From Verrucomicrobiota bacterium (GTDB taxonomy: Bacteria > Verrucomicrobiota > Verrucomicrobiia > Opitutales > Opitutaceae), in NCBI GenBank assembly GCA_023432225.1, contig JAEYUW010000001.1, positions 1 to 64,000 on the forward strand: a DNA stretch of 64,000 bases. Reading direction: 5' to 3'. Below are positions 26,512 through 40,133 of this stretch, one piece after another (the stretch's first letter is position 1; each line of letters begins with the position of its first letter). The translations under genes and the position numbers were made by a program. The notes beneath the pieces are model-generated. The model saw only the letters and a list, made by a program, of their open reading frames with translations, had not been told where the DNA came from and made no database searches.

Positions 26512-27819
26512 ATGAAAAACCCCTTCTCCGACTACCAAGCCAAGGCGATGACCGCGGCGGACGTCGTCAAACTCATCTTCAACGGCGCACGCTGCTTCTT
26601 GCACGGCGGCGCCGCCACGCCCACGGCGCTCGTCGACGCCCTCGCCGCCCGCACGGATGTCGAGGGCGTGCGCGTCTACCACGTGCACACAGAAGGCCGT
26701 CTCGCGATTTTGAACAAGGAGTGCGAAGGCCGCGTCCGCTCCGTCTCGCTGTTCACGGGGGCCGCCGCGCGTCCCGCCGTCGCCGAAGGCCGGGCGGACT
26801 TCATGCCGGTGTTTCTCTCGGACATCCCGCACTTCTTCCGCACGCGCCGTATCCCGCTCGACGTGGCGATTGTCCAACTCTCGCCGCCCGACGAACACGG
26901 CTGGTGCACGCTCGGCACCTCGGTCGACATCGCGCAGGCCGCCTTCGAAAGCGCGCGCATCATCATCGCCGAGATCAACGAGCAGATGCCGCGCACCCGC
27001 GGCGAATCGTTTGTGCCGTTCTCGCGCGTCAACGCCTTCATCGCCACCAACCGCCCGATGCACCAGCACGCACCCGATCCCGAGGGCGCCGTCGAGGGCC
27101 GCATCGGCGAAATCATCGCGGACCTCGTCGAGGACGGCTCGACGCTCCAGATGGGCATCGGCGCCATCCCCGATGCCGTGCTCACGCGCCTCCACCACAA
27201 GCGCGACCTCGGCATCCACACCGAAATGTTCTCCGATCGCCTCGTGCCGCTCGTCGAAGCCGGCGCCGTGACGAACAAGCATAAAGCCGTTTTCCCCGGC
27301 CGCATTCTGACCGCGTTCTGCGTCGGCACGCAGAAGACCTTCGATTTCGTGCACGACAATCCCTTCGTCACCTTCGCCGGCTCCGATCGCACCAACGACA
27401 CCGCCGCGATCCGCAAGAACCCGAAAGTCGTCGCGATCAATTCCGCCATCGAGATCGATCTCACGGGACAAGTTTGCGCCGACTCGATGGGCCACAGCAT
27501 CTACTCGGGTATCGGCGGCCAGATGGATTTCATCCGCGGCGCGGCGCTCTCGCCCGGCGGCAAACCGATCATCGCACTCCCTGCGACGGCGAAGAGCGGC
27601 ACAATCTCGCGCATCACTTCGGAGCTGAAACCCGGCGCCGGCGTCGTCACGACGCGCGGCCACGTGCACTGGGTCGTCACCGAATACGGCGCCGTCAACC
27701 TCCAGGGCATGACGCTGCGTGAACGCGCCGAAGCGCTGATCTCGATCGCGCACCCCGATTTCCGCCCCGAACTGCGTCGCGCCGCCAATCGCCTCCGGCA
27801 TTTCCACTTCTCCGAGTAG
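26512..27819 (+). CDS. 4-hydroxybutyrate CoA-transferase-like (acetyl-CoA hydrolase family)
   Basis: 435 residues. VRVYHVHTEG near 53-62, the two GIG-type loops (LQMGIGAIPDAV at 212-223; SGIGGQMDF), and GIHTEMFSDRL with Glu238 as probable catalytic glutamate, match the AbfT/Cat2-like subgroup. It would move CoA between acetyl-CoA and a 4-hydroxybutyrate or butyrate-type acid. The TAG stop lies at the outer end of a family A repeat. It is distinct from the divergent transferase in sequence and length, so they are not a recent duplication. Confidence 0.87.
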   Translation: MKNPFSDYQAKAMTAADVVKLIFNGARCFLHGGAATPTALVDALAARTDVEGVRVYHVHTEGRLAILNKECEGRVRSVSLFTGAAARPAVAEGRADFMPVFLSDIPHFFRTRRIPLDVAIVQLSPPDEHGWCTLGTSVDIAQAAFESARIIIAEINEQMPRTRGESFVPFSRVNAFIATNRPMHQHAPDPEGAVEGRIGEIIADLVEDGSTLQMGIGAIPDAVLTRLHHKRDLGIHTEMFSDRLVPLVEAGAVTNKHKAVFPGRILTAFCVGTQKTFDFVHDNPFVTFAGSDRTNDTAAIRKNPKVVAINSAIEIDLTGQVCADSMGHSIYSGIGGQMDFIRGAALSPGGKPIIALPATAKSGTISRITSELKPGAGVVTTRGHVHWVVTEYGAVNLQGMTLRERAEALISIAHPDFRPELRRAANRLRHFHFSE

Positions 27820-27908
27820 GGCCGGTCTTCGACCGGCCCCATCCAACGCCGCTCGCCGACACAATTCGCGAACACCACCCATCTGGGCCGGTCACAGACC
27901 GACCCTAC
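27816..27908. repeat. Family A inverted-repeat element (copy 2)
   Basis: Left arm GTAGGGCCGGTC/GACCGGCCCC at 27816-27840, right arm GGGCCGGTC/GACCGACCCTAC at 27885-27908. The GTAG of the left arm provides the TAG stop (27817-27819) of the CoA-transferase gene. The 44 bases in between are not shared with other copies. Confidence 0.87.
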
Positions 27909-28008
27909 CGCTCGCGTCGGAAACAACGCCGCGCCCCTGCCCATCTCTGCGCGATTGCCGCCACGCCACGATCTGCTCTTCTCCACGCCTCCGTCCCGCC
28001 TCCACGCC

Positions 28009-29013
28009 ATGCCTCTCACCGTCGCCTTCTTCGACACCAAGCCCTACGACCGCGAATATTTCGCGCCCGCCGCCACCGAGGGCGATCTCACGCTGCGCTT
28101 CCTCGATCACCGCCTGACGGAAAACACCGCCATCACCGCGCAAGGCGCCGCGGCCGTTTGCTGCTTCGTCAACGATTGCCTCGACCGCCCGATGCTCGTG
28201 CGCCTGCGTAACACGGGCGTGAAGCACGTCGCGATGCGCTGCGCGGGCTTCAACAACGTCGATCTCGCCGCCGCCAAGGAACTCGGCCTCGCCGTCACGC
28301 GCGTCCCCGCCTACTCACCGCACGCCGTCGCCGAGCACACGATCGCGCTGCTGCTCACGCTCAACCGCAAGATCCACCGCGCCCACAATCGCGTGCGCGA
28401 ACAGAATTTCTCGCTCGCCGGCCTCGTCGGCTTCGACCTGCACGGGAAAACTGCCGGCATCGTCGGCACCGGCAAGATCGGCCGCATCACCGCGGAAATT
28501 TTGCGCGGCTTCGGCATGCGTGTGCTCGCCTGCGATCCGTTCCCCGACGCCGTTTGGGCCGCGCAGCACCGCATCAGCTACGTCTCGAAAACCGATCTCT
28601 TCTCGCAGAGCGACGTCATCTCGCTGCACTCGCCGCTCACGCCCGAGACGCACCACCTCGTCAATGAGCCGACGCTCGCCGCGATGAAGCGCGGCGCCTT
28701 CATTGTGAACACCAGCCGCGGCAAGCTCATCGACACCGCCGCCCTCATCGAGGCGTTGAAGAACGGTCGCGTCGGCGGTGTCGCGCTCGATGTTTACGAG
28801 GAAGAGGAAGGCGTGTTCTTCGAGGACCACTCCGACCGCGTCCTCGCCGACGACGAACTCGCGCGCCTGCTCACGTTCCCGAACGTCCTCATCACCGCGC
28901 ACCAAGCCTTCCTCACACGCGAAGCCCTGAGCGAAATCGCCCGCGTCACCCTGGAAAACCTCCGCCGCGGCACCTCCGGCGTAGGCTTCATCGAGGGCAC
29001 GCAACTCGCGTGA
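28009..29013 (+). CDS. ldhA: D-lactate dehydrogenase-type 2-hydroxyacid dehydrogenase
   Basis: 334 residues. NAD-binding GIVGTGKIG (150-158), RVPAYSPHAVAEHTIALLLTLNRKIHRA at the helix before it, NTSRGKLIDT with the substrate Arg, VALDVYEEE, and NVLITAHQAF with the catalytic His. The pattern fits LdhA-type D-lactate dehydrogenases, which reduce pyruvate to D-lactate during fermentation. A family A repeat precedes it and a family B repeat follows it, so it is transcribed on its own or in a loose group. A different 2-hydroxyacid as substrate cannot be excluded. Confidence 0.88.
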   Translation: MPLTVAFFDTKPYDREYFAPAATEGDLTLRFLDHRLTENTAITAQGAAAVCCFVNDCLDRPMLVRLRNTGVKHVAMRCAGFNNVDLAAAKELGLAVTRVPAYSPHAVAEHTIALLLTLNRKIHRAHNRVREQNFSLAGLVGFDLHGKTAGIVGTGKIGRITAEILRGFGMRVLACDPFPDAVWAAQHRISYVSKTDLFSQSDVISLHSPLTPETHHLVNEPTLAAMKRGAFIVNTSRGKLIDTAALIEALKNGRVGGVALDVYEEEEGVFFEDHSDRVLADDELARLLTFPNVLITAHQAFLTREALSEIARVTLENLRRGTSGVGFIEGTQLA

Positions 29014-29031
29014 AGGCCCTATAGTTCTCTT

Positions 29032-29119
29032 GTAGGGCCTCACCTCGTGTGAGGCCTCGCCTGCGTGCGCGGCATACATTGCCCTCGCACGCCTGGCTCG
29101 ACACAAGGTCGAGCCCTAC
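29032..29119. repeat. Family B inverted-repeat element (copy 2)
   Basis: Left arm GTAGGGCCTCACC/GTGAGGCCTCG, right arm GGCTCGAC/GTCGAGCCCTAC; same orientation as the copy at 7117. It starts 18 bases after the ldhA-like stop, and its right end lies 82 bases before the lactonase start. Confidence 0.87.
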
Positions 29120-29201
29120 CTCAAACGCTCCACCTATCACTCACCGCGCGCTTGCCAACCCGCGGTCGGGTGCGTCCGCTCATCGACGCGCACACCTCGC
29201 A

Positions 29202-30296
29202 ATGTCCCTCCTCGCTCCCATGGCCGCCGCGCTCACGATCTTCGTCGGAACTTACACTCCCAAGGACGGCGCCAGCCGTGGCATCTACGCCGTCGATTTC
29301 GATCCGGCCTCCGGCGCATTCGGCACACCCACACTCGCCGCCGAAACGCCGAATCCCACCTTTCTCGCGTGGCACCCTTCGCCCCGGGCGCTCTACGCGC
29401 TCGGCAACGGCCCTGACTCCACCGGTCAAACCACCGGCGGCACCGTCGCGTTTTCCTACGACGCCGCGACGAAAAAACTCACGCCGCTCAACGCCCGCGG
29501 CGCCGGCGCTTCCATGGCGCACCTCGCGACCGATGCGACCGGCCGCCTCCTCGTCACCGCGAGCTATCACGGCGGCTTCCTCGCCATCTTCCCAATCGGC
29601 GCCGACCTCAAACTCGGCGAGCGCAACGGCCTGCTTCCCACGACCGGCACGCTCGGTCCGCGCACGGCGCGCCAAGACAAGCCGCACCCCCACTCCATCA
29701 CATTCTCACCCGACAACCGCTTCGCCTACGTCTGCGACCTCGGCCTCGATCGCGTCTTCGCTTTCTCCGTCGACGCCGCTCGCGCCACGCTCACGCCCGC
29801 CGGCGAATTCGCCACCGCGTCCGGCGCCGGCCCGCGCCACAGCAAAATTTCCGCCGACGGTCGCTTCCTCTACACCATCGACGAACTCAGCTCGACGATC
29901 ACGACCTTTGCCCGCGACGCCGCCACCGGCGCGCTCACGCTCGTCGCCTCGGTGCCGACGCTGCCGGATGATTTCAGCGGCGAGAACATCTGCGCCGAGA
30001 TCCGCCTGCACCCGAACGGCCGTTTCGTCTACGGCTCGAACCGCGGCCACGACAGCCTCGTCGTCTTCGCGCGCGACCCCCAGCGCGGCACACTGAGCTT
30101 CGTCCAGCGCCTCCCGTGTGGCGGCAAGCACCCGCGCAATTTCAACCTCTCGCCCGATGGCGCCTGGCTCGTCTGCGCCAACCGCGACAGCGACAATCTC
30201 GTGAGCTTCCGCGTCGACGCCACCACCGGCCGCCTCACGCCGAGCGACCATGTTGCCACCGTGCCGCAGGCCGTCTGCGTGCTCTTCGCCCCTTGA
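29202..30296 (+). CDS. Lactonase-family beta-propeller (6-phosphogluconolactonase type)
   Basis: 364 residues from the ATG at 29202 (29220 is also possible). Begins LTIFVGTYTPKDGASRGIYAVDFD, typical for the Pgl/YbhE seven-bladed propeller family, with repeated blades such as HPHSITFSPDNRFAYVCDLG, GPRHSKISADGRFLYTIDE and HPRNFNLSPDGAWLVCANRD. In characterised members the enzyme hydrolyses 6-phosphogluconolactone in the pentose phosphate route. The N-terminal AAALTIFV stretch is not a convincing signal peptide, so it is probably cytosolic. Confidence 0.87.
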   Translation: MSLLAPMAAALTIFVGTYTPKDGASRGIYAVDFDPASGAFGTPTLAAETPNPTFLAWHPSPRALYALGNGPDSTGQTTGGTVAFSYDAATKKLTPLNARGAGASMAHLATDATGRLLVTASYHGGFLAIFPIGADLKLGERNGLLPTTGTLGPRTARQDKPHPHSITFSPDNRFAYVCDLGLDRVFAFSVDAARATLTPAGEFATASGAGPRHSKISADGRFLYTIDELSSTITTFARDAATGALTLVASVPTLPDDFSGENICAEIRLHPNGRFVYGSNRGHDSLVVFARDPQRGTLSFVQRLPCGGKHPRNFNLSPDGAWLVCANRDSDNLVSFRVDATTGRLTPSDHVATVPQAVCVLFAP

Positions 30297-30432
30297 GTCG
30301 GACGCAAGCGATCGGCGGGCGTCGGTGTCCCGCCTGACGCCGATCGCCACGGGCGAGAGCCGCGACCCGCTTTAAACAGGCAACTCTTCGCTCGAGAATC
30401 GCCTCCGCCTGCAGGCGCCCGAGCCCGACCCG

Positions 30433-30514
30433 GTTTGTAACATAATACGTTACAAACCCACCGGGCCGCCGCGGACGCGCTCGCGGTAAACTTGTAACGT
30501 AATACGTTACAAAC
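30433..30514. repeat. Two near-identical palindromes between convergent genes
   Basis: The second copy (30492-30512) is a perfect palindrome: arms TTGTAACGTA and TACGTTACAA around one A. The first copy (30434-30456) is the same with one mismatch, and its flanking G/C also pair (30433, 30457). Centres are 57 bases apart. They lie between the lactonase stop and the lnt stop, where no start codon is near, so ordinary operator function is unlikely. The rest of the 289-base gap is GC-rich with no clear element. Confidence 0.75.
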
Positions 30515-30585
30515 TTCGCCGCCCTCACCCGCGGGCGCAACACACCCGCGGGCGCAAGATCCCTGGCGAATTTTGGAAGGGAATT

Positions 30586-32250
30586 TCAGAACACCGTCTC
30601 GCCCAACTTCGGCGTCGGCGGGCGCAGCGAGAGGAGCAGGTAATAGGCAACCGTCGCCAGCACCGCCGCCACCACGAGAAACCAGTCCCCGTGCGCGGTG
30701 TAGAAGCTCTGCCGGTTCAACCAGCGCAGATCGCGCGTGACGTTCACCGACTCGTAGCCGCGGAAATACACACTGTCGTCTTCGTCGCGCAGGTTCGCGC
30801 GAATGTTGCCGAACTCGTCGATCCAGCCCGACCAACCCGCGTTGCCGACCCGCACGAGCGGACGGCGATTCTCCACCGCGCGCAGCACCGAGTGCGTCGC
30901 GTGCTGATACGCCGCGCCGCCGGTGCCGAACCAACCGTTGTTCGTGACCACCACCAGCACGTCGGCACCGTCGCGCACGCTCTGCCGCGCCAGTCCGGGG
31001 AAAATATCCTCGTAGCAGATCAGCAGGCCGAGCGGTGTCACGTTGCGACCCGCGGTGAGCAGCAGCGGCTGCGAATCATCACCGCGCGAAAAATCTCCGG
31101 GCCCGAGCGGCACGAATTTCGTCAGCCACCCCAGCACCGGCCGGAGCGGCACAAATTCGCCAAACGGCACGAGCTTGCGCTTCGCGTAGCCTGGCTCCTG
31201 CAGACCCGTCACTGGATCGACCACGAACGCGCCATTGAACCATTCCTCCGCTTCGCCGCTGCCGCGGGTGAACACGCTGCCGAGCACGAGCGGCTTGCCC
31301 GTGCGTTTTGAAATCGTCTCGAGCCACGCCTGCACCGCCGGATCGCGATGCACCGGCCACGGCACCACGGCCTCGGGCAGAAAAATCGCATCCGGCGCAC
31401 CGACGTCGTTGGCATCGAACGTCACCTTCTCGATGGTGCGCACGACCTCGTTCGCCTTCGCTGCGTCCCATTTCTCGCCCTGCGGAATATTCGGTTGCAC
31501 GAGCGCGACGCGCGCGACCTTGTGCCGTTGCTGGCCCATCATTTCGGCGAGGAACGGGAACGACGAAAATACGAGCAGCATCAGCGCCGCCATGAACTCC
31601 GGGCTGCGTTTGCGCAGCCCCGTCGCGCCCTCGTAGAAAATGCGATGCGCATACGCGGCAACGCCGCAGTTGAAGAAGACGAGCACGAACGACACGACCC
31701 ACGCGCCGCCGTAGGACGCGCTTTGCAACACGAGCGGGCGCTGCCACTGCGTGGCCGCGAGCGGCAACCACGGGAACCCGCCGAACAACCAGCTGCGCAA
31801 CGCCTCGTTCATCACCCACAAGCTCGCGAGCCCGGCGACGCCGATCAGTCGCACCATCGCGCGATGGCCGCGCAGCTTCGGCACGAACCACCACGCGGCG
31901 AGATACCACAGCGTCGCCAGTGCGCCCATGAACGGCCCGAGCAGGAACGGCGCGAGCCAGTAGGCATTGGCGAGCCAGGAAAGCAGCCACGTCCACGCCA
32001 CCACGTTCGCCGCGAGCAGCGTGAGCGCGTAAGGTTTGAAGCGCGGCGTGCGAAACGCCCACAACAACGCCGGCGCCGCCAACACGTAACCCGCCTCACC
32101 CGCACCGACCGGCGGGAACGCGACGTAAGTGAGCGCCACCGTGAGACCGAATACCCACAGCCCCCAGCCGAGATGCGGGTGTTCCTGCCAGAAGGTCGGT
32201 TTCGGCTCGTAAGGATCGGCGGGGACGGCAGAGGCGGGCGGATTCGGCAT
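30586..32250 (-). CDS. lnt: Apolipoprotein N-acyltransferase
   Basis: 554 residues from the ATG at 32250; a longer frame would use a TTG within a repeat. The N-terminal half has six to seven membrane segments. The C-terminal half is a nitrilase domain with the expected triad: Glu in DAIFLPEAVVPWP, Lys in AKRKLVPFGEF, Cys in LLICYEDIFPG. A last membrane segment ends the protein. It adds the third acyl chain to lipoproteins in the inner membrane. It is downstream of secA on the same strand, separated by a family A repeat. Confidence 0.93.
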   Translation of the reverse strand: MPNPPASAVPADPYEPKPTFWQEHPHLGWGLWVFGLTVALTYVAFPPVGAGEAGYVLAAPALLWAFRTPRFKPYALTLLAANVVAWTWLLSWLANAYWLAPFLLGPFMGALATLWYLAAWWFVPKLRGHRAMVRLIGVAGLASLWVMNEALRSWLFGGFPWLPLAATQWQRPLVLQSASYGGAWVVSFVLVFFNCGVAAYAHRIFYEGATGLRKRSPEFMAALMLLVFSSFPFLAEMMGQQRHKVARVALVQPNIPQGEKWDAAKANEVVRTIEKVTFDANDVGAPDAIFLPEAVVPWPVHRDPAVQAWLETISKRTGKPLVLGSVFTRGSGEAEEWFNGAFVVDPVTGLQEPGYAKRKLVPFGEFVPLRPVLGWLTKFVPLGPGDFSRGDDSQPLLLTAGRNVTPLGLLICYEDIFPGLARQSVRDGADVLVVVTNNGWFGTGGAAYQHATHSVLRAVENRRPLVRVGNAGWSGWIDEFGNIRANLRDEDDSVYFRGYESVNVTRDLRWLNRQSFYTAHGDWFLVVAAVLATVAYYLLLSLRPPTPKLGETVF

Positions 32251-32253
32251 TGC

Positions 32254-32347
32254 AGTAGGGCCGGTTTTCAACCGGCCCTGATTGATCGTCGTTCGCGAGT
32301 GGAGTCGGCTAGCAGGGCGCAGCGGGCCGGTCTCAGACCGGCCCTAC

Positions 32348-32348
<1 letters not shown>
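32254..32348. repeat. Family A inverted-repeat element (copy 3)
   Basis: Left arm AGTAGGGCCGGTTTTCAACC then GGCCCTG (32254-32280), right arm GGGCCGGTCTCAGACCGGCC then CTACT (to 32348). It fills the space between secA and lnt: its right end shares a base with the TGA stop of secA (32348-32350, minus strand), and its left end lies 3 bases before the lnt start codon, so the lnt leader is repeat sequence. Confidence 0.88.
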
Positions 32349-35341
<2,993 letters not shown>

Positions 35342-35492
35342 GAAAGAGGGGAACGATTAGCGCGGCAGAGTGACAGCGCAACTGGCAAATGGTTCGCGGC
35401 GCGTGGAGAGCAAGTGCCTCGTTTCCAACAAGGTCAGAGCGCGCCGAAAATTATTACCGGGTTTGCACGGGGCCTGCTGAGCGTGCTCCAAC

Positions 35493-36986
<1,494 letters not shown>

Positions 36987-37032
36987 CCCACCACCGTCCC
37001 AGTCCGCCGTTTTCCGTTCCCAATCCTTCCCT

Positions 37033-38064
37033 GTGCTTTCCCGCGTCGCCAACTCCCTCTACTGGCTCAGCCGCTACATCGAGCGCGCCGACAACACCGC
37101 GCGCCTCGTTGACGTCAACCTCCAGCTCCTGCTCGATATCCGCCGCCTCGACGACCAGACGCTCGCCGGCCTGTGGATGCCGATCGTCCAGAGCACGGGC
37201 GACGACACGCTTTTCCAACAGCTCCACACCCGCGCGAGCGGCGAGGACGTCACGGAGTTCCTCGTCTTCGAGGCCGCCAACCCGAACTCCATCGTCTCCT
37301 CCATCAACCAAGCCCGCGAAAACGCCCGCATGGTGCGCGACCAGCTCACCGTCGAATTTTGGGAAGAGTTGAACCGCCTTTACCTGTTCCTCCACTCGCC
37401 CGCCGCCCGCCGTCTCTGGCGCAGCGGCCCGCACGAATTCTTCCTCGAGGTGAAGAACAGCTCGCTCCTGCTCAACGGCCTCGCCAACGCCACCGTCGTC
37501 CGCAACGAGGGCTGGAATTTCATGCAGGCTGGCTGCTTCCTCGAGCGCGCCGACAAGACCTCGCGCATCCTCGACGTGCGCCACTCTTCGCTCCCCGCGC
37601 GCGGCGCGCCCGGCAGCATCAGCCAGGAAGACGCCCTCGGCTGGTCCGCCGTGCTCCGCTCGTGCAGCGCGTGGGACGCCTACAAAGCGCTCCACGGCGC
37701 CGAAGTGCAACCCGCCTACGTCGCCGAGTTTCTTCTCCTCTCCGACAACTTCCCGCGCTCCGTGCGCTTCTGCGTGCGCGCCCTCGACGCCGCGCTCCGC
37801 CGCATCTCCGGCGTCGCCGGCGACCGCTTCTCCAACGACGCCGAAAAACTCGCCGGCCGCCTGCTCGCCGAACTCAGTTTCAGTTCCGCCGACGACGTCT
37901 TCGCCATCGGCCTGCACACCTACATCGACCAGCTCCAATCCCGCCTCAACGACATCGGCGGCGCGCTCTTTCAAACCTACATCTTCCAAGCCTTCCACAC
38001 CCTCGAGGACTACGAACTGCGCCAGCAGGAAGAACAACAGCAGCAGCTCCGCTTGCGCGCATGA
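37033..38064 (+). CDS. Alpha-E domain protein (DUF403)
   Basis: 343 residues from a GTG at 37033 (LSRVANSLYWLSRYIERADNTARLVDV), which is the standard opening of the family. The whole protein is helical with repeated Leu/Arg patterns; AGCFLERADKTSRILDVR is a second signature. It starts 46 bases after the ATP-grasp gene and overlaps the transglutaminase gene by four bases (ATGA). It is predicted to act together with the ATP-grasp enzyme in making a peptide-like product. Confidence 0.88.
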   Translation: MLSRVANSLYWLSRYIERADNTARLVDVNLQLLLDIRRLDDQTLAGLWMPIVQSTGDDTLFQQLHTRASGEDVTEFLVFEAANPNSIVSSINQARENARMVRDQLTVEFWEELNRLYLFLHSPAARRLWRSGPHEFFLEVKNSSLLLNGLANATVVRNEGWNFMQAGCFLERADKTSRILDVRHSSLPARGAPGSISQEDALGWSAVLRSCSAWDAYKALHGAEVQPAYVAEFLLLSDNFPRSVRFCVRALDAALRRISGVAGDRFSNDAEKLAGRLLAELSFSSADDVFAIGLHTYIDQLQSRLNDIGGALFQTYIFQAFHTLEDYELRQQEEQQQQLRLRA

Positions 38065-38939
38065 AGCTGCACACCCTGCACCGCACGCGCTACATCTATG
38101 CCGCGCCCGTGCGCGAGAGCTTCAACGAGGCGCGCCTGCGCCCCGCCTCGACCGACGGCCAGGAATGTCGCCACTTCGACCTCCGCGTCTCGCCGGACGC
38201 CCGCTCCTCGCACTACCTGGATTTCTACTCGAACTGCGTTCACCTCTTCGAAATCGGCGCCCCGCACACCGAACTGCTCGTCGAAGCCACCGCGCTCGTC
38301 TTCACCCGCGACACGCCCGCGCTCCCGCCGGACGCCACGCCCGCCCCGCTCGCCCGCATCGACGAATGTCTCTTGCAGGACCGCTGCTACGACTTTCTTC
38401 CCGATTCCACCTACGTCGCCATCACGCCCGAAATCACCGCGCTCGCTCACACCGCGGCCGCCGGCGCCACCGACGTCTGGCAAGCCGCGCAAGCCATCAT
38501 GCGGCACATCCACGCCGAGTTCCGCTACGTGCCTGCTTCGACGACCGTCCACACGCACATGCGCGACGTGCTTCGCGCGCGCCACGGCGTCTGCCAGGAT
38601 TTTGCGCACGTCATGATCGGCTACTGTCGCGCGCTGAAAATCCCCGCCCGCTACGTCAGCGGCTATCTCTACAACGGCCCGCGCGATCAACTCAAAGGCG
38701 CCCAAGCCAGCCACGCCTGGGTTGAAGTGTTCGTCAACGGCGCCGGCTGGTGCGGCCTCGATCCCACCAACGCCACGCTCGCCGCCAGCCGCCACGTGAA
38801 GGTCGCCGTCGGCCGCGACTACGCCGACGTTTCCCCGCTCAAAGGCACTTACCGCGGCACCGACAAGCGCACGATGACGGTCGAAGTCCTCGTCACCGAA
38901 ACCGACGAAGCCCTCCACGCCGCCCCCGCTGCAAGGTAG
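38061..38939 (+). CDS. Transglutaminase-like cysteine protein
   Basis: 292 residues. The N-terminal beta domain (KLHTLHRTRYIYAAPVRESF) is the bacterial transglutaminase N-terminal domain. The catalytic triad is visible: Cys in RHGVCQDFAHVMIGYCRALK, His in SHAWVEVFV, Asp in WCGLDPTNA. Such proteins are predicted to cut or transfer peptide bonds. It is the third gene of the triplet. A small hairpin after the stop (38941-38960) may mark the end of the unit. Confidence 0.9.
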   Translation: MKLHTLHRTRYIYAAPVRESFNEARLRPASTDGQECRHFDLRVSPDARSSHYLDFYSNCVHLFEIGAPHTELLVEATALVFTRDTPALPPDATPAPLARIDECLLQDRCYDFLPDSTYVAITPEITALAHTAAAGATDVWQAAQAIMRHIHAEFRYVPASTTVHTHMRDVLRARHGVCQDFAHVMIGYCRALKIPARYVSGYLYNGPRDQLKGAQASHAWVEVFVNGAGWCGLDPTNATLAASRHVKVAVGRDYADVSPLKGTYRGTDKRTMTVEVLVTETDEALHAAPAAR

Positions 38940-38940
38940 A

Positions 38941-38960
38941 GCGGCGACTCCGCTCGCCGC
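38941..38960. other. Hairpin after the transglutaminase gene
   Basis: Stem GCGGCGA/TCGCCGC (38941-38947 with 38954-38960) directly after the stop, inside GTAGAGCGGCGACTCCGC. No T tail. It may be a half copy of another dispersed repeat. Confidence 0.4.
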
Positions 38961-39013
38961 CGCAGCGCGTCCCGTCCCGCAGCCAGCTTGCGCTACGTTC
39001 GCACGATTTTTCT

Positions 39014-39101
39014 GCCACGGATCACACGGATGAAAACCGGATCAACAGATCACGCTTTTGAGCGCGCTGCGTGATCCGTGGCATCCGTGCAATCCGTGGT
39101 C
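39014..39101. repeat. Family F inverted repeat (CCACGGAT type)
   Basis: Left part GCCACGGATCACACGGAT (39014-39031) and right part ending ATCCGTGCAATCCGTGG (to 39099) face each other, with GATCACGC/GCGTGATC in between. It lies in the gap between the transglutaminase stop and the convergent unknown gene. Confidence 0.75.
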
Positions 39102-39122
39102 AAAAAGCGCGTCCATCCGCGC

Positions 39123-40133
39123 TCACTTCCTGCCCGCTGATTTCTTCTCCTGGTATTTCGGCAACAGCTGCCGCTTGAGCGCCGCCTCGCGCTCGCGATG
39201 CAATTCCTCCACCGCCGCCATCTGCCGCGGCGTCAGCACGGAGCGATAGAACGCCAGCTTCTCCTCGTCCACCGGGATGACGCCGCTCTGGCGGGCCTCC
39301 CGTTCGAGCTTGGCTATTTTCTGAAAATATTCCCGGCTGCCGTAATTTTGCGTTGTCTCATACGACTGCAAAAGTGCGAGCTGCTCCGTCGACAGCGGCT
39401 CGTCCGAGTAACTCAGCCGACGTTCGAGCGACTGCGTCGCATATTGCACCTGCTGGCCGGTTCCCTCGGTTTCATCCTTGTAGCGCTGGTAGGTTTCCTC
39501 GCCGAGCAACGCCTTGAGCTGCGCCTGCGTCTCTTGGTGGAGCTGCGTCCGCACCTGCTGAATTTCTTTCGCAGTCGACGGCTTCATCGGGCTGCTGCCG
39601 GCAAGATTGTGCAAATCCATCGAAGACGCCTGCTCTTCGACGAGGAGGTCGACCGCCTTCGCAATCAAGTCCTCCGACACGCCGAGCTTCCGCAGGGTTC
39701 CTCCGCGATAGCTGCTGAGCCACTGGCGCTGGCTCTTCGCATAGAGCGCACTGTATTCCGGATCGCTCATCAGCTCCGGGAAAGTGCGCCCGCCACCCGT
39801 CGTCATTGGCGGCGGGGGAAGTCGCACGATCGGAGCGCGACCGGCGTGCTGCGCCTTCAACCGCGCGATGTAGCCGCCGACGTTCGCCCGGGCACGATCG
39901 GCCGCGCTCTGGGTGGCGAGCACCACGCGCTTTCGCTCCGCAACGTCGAGCTGCATGTCGACTACCCGGCGGGCAAAAGCCGCGTGCGCCTGCTCCAGAG
40001 CGCGGTCCGACCGCGCAAAAGCTTCCCGCTCGTCCACCATCGCTCGCTCCTCCGCGCGCAGTCGCGTCCAGACGAGCGCGAGCACGACGCCGACTACCAC
40101 GCCGACTCCAATCACGACGACGCGCGTTTTCAT
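39123..40133 (-). CDS. Membrane-anchored partner of the sigma-factor fusion
   Basis: 336 residues. One N-terminal membrane segment (about 5-22) keeps the rest probably periplasmic. A coiled coil follows (about 28-95), then a helical domain with SEDLIAKAVDLLVEEQASS, LKALLGEETYQRYKDETEG, LSTEQLALLQSYE and LTPRQMAAVEELHRE. The same motifs occur, in the same order, in the C-terminal part of the sigma-factor protein. The start overlaps the sigma gene stop by four bases (40130-40133, ATGA), so the two are translationally coupled. No enzyme motif. Probably a sensor or anti-sigma-like partner (inference). Confidence 0.72.
   Translation of the reverse strand: MKTRVVVIGVGVVVGVVLALVWTRLRAEERAMVDEREAFARSDRALEQAHAAFARRVVDMQLDVAERKRVVLATQSAADRARANVGGYIARLKAQHAGRAPIVRLPPPPMTTGGGRTFPELMSDPEYSALYAKSQRQWLSSYRGGTLRKLGVSEDLIAKAVDLLVEEQASSMDLHNLAGSSPMKPSTAKEIQQVRTQLHQETQAQLKALLGEETYQRYKDETEGTGQQVQYATQSLERRLSYSDEPLSTEQLALLQSYETTQNYGSREYFQKIAKLEREARQSGVIPVDEEKLAFYRSVLTPRQMAAVEELHREREAALKRQLLPKYQEKKSAGRK

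Noticed and set aside
30433..30514. TetR- or ParS-like operator pair
   Set aside because: No regulator gene or start codon is adjacent; both flanking genes end here, so I keep it only as an unexplained palindrome pair.
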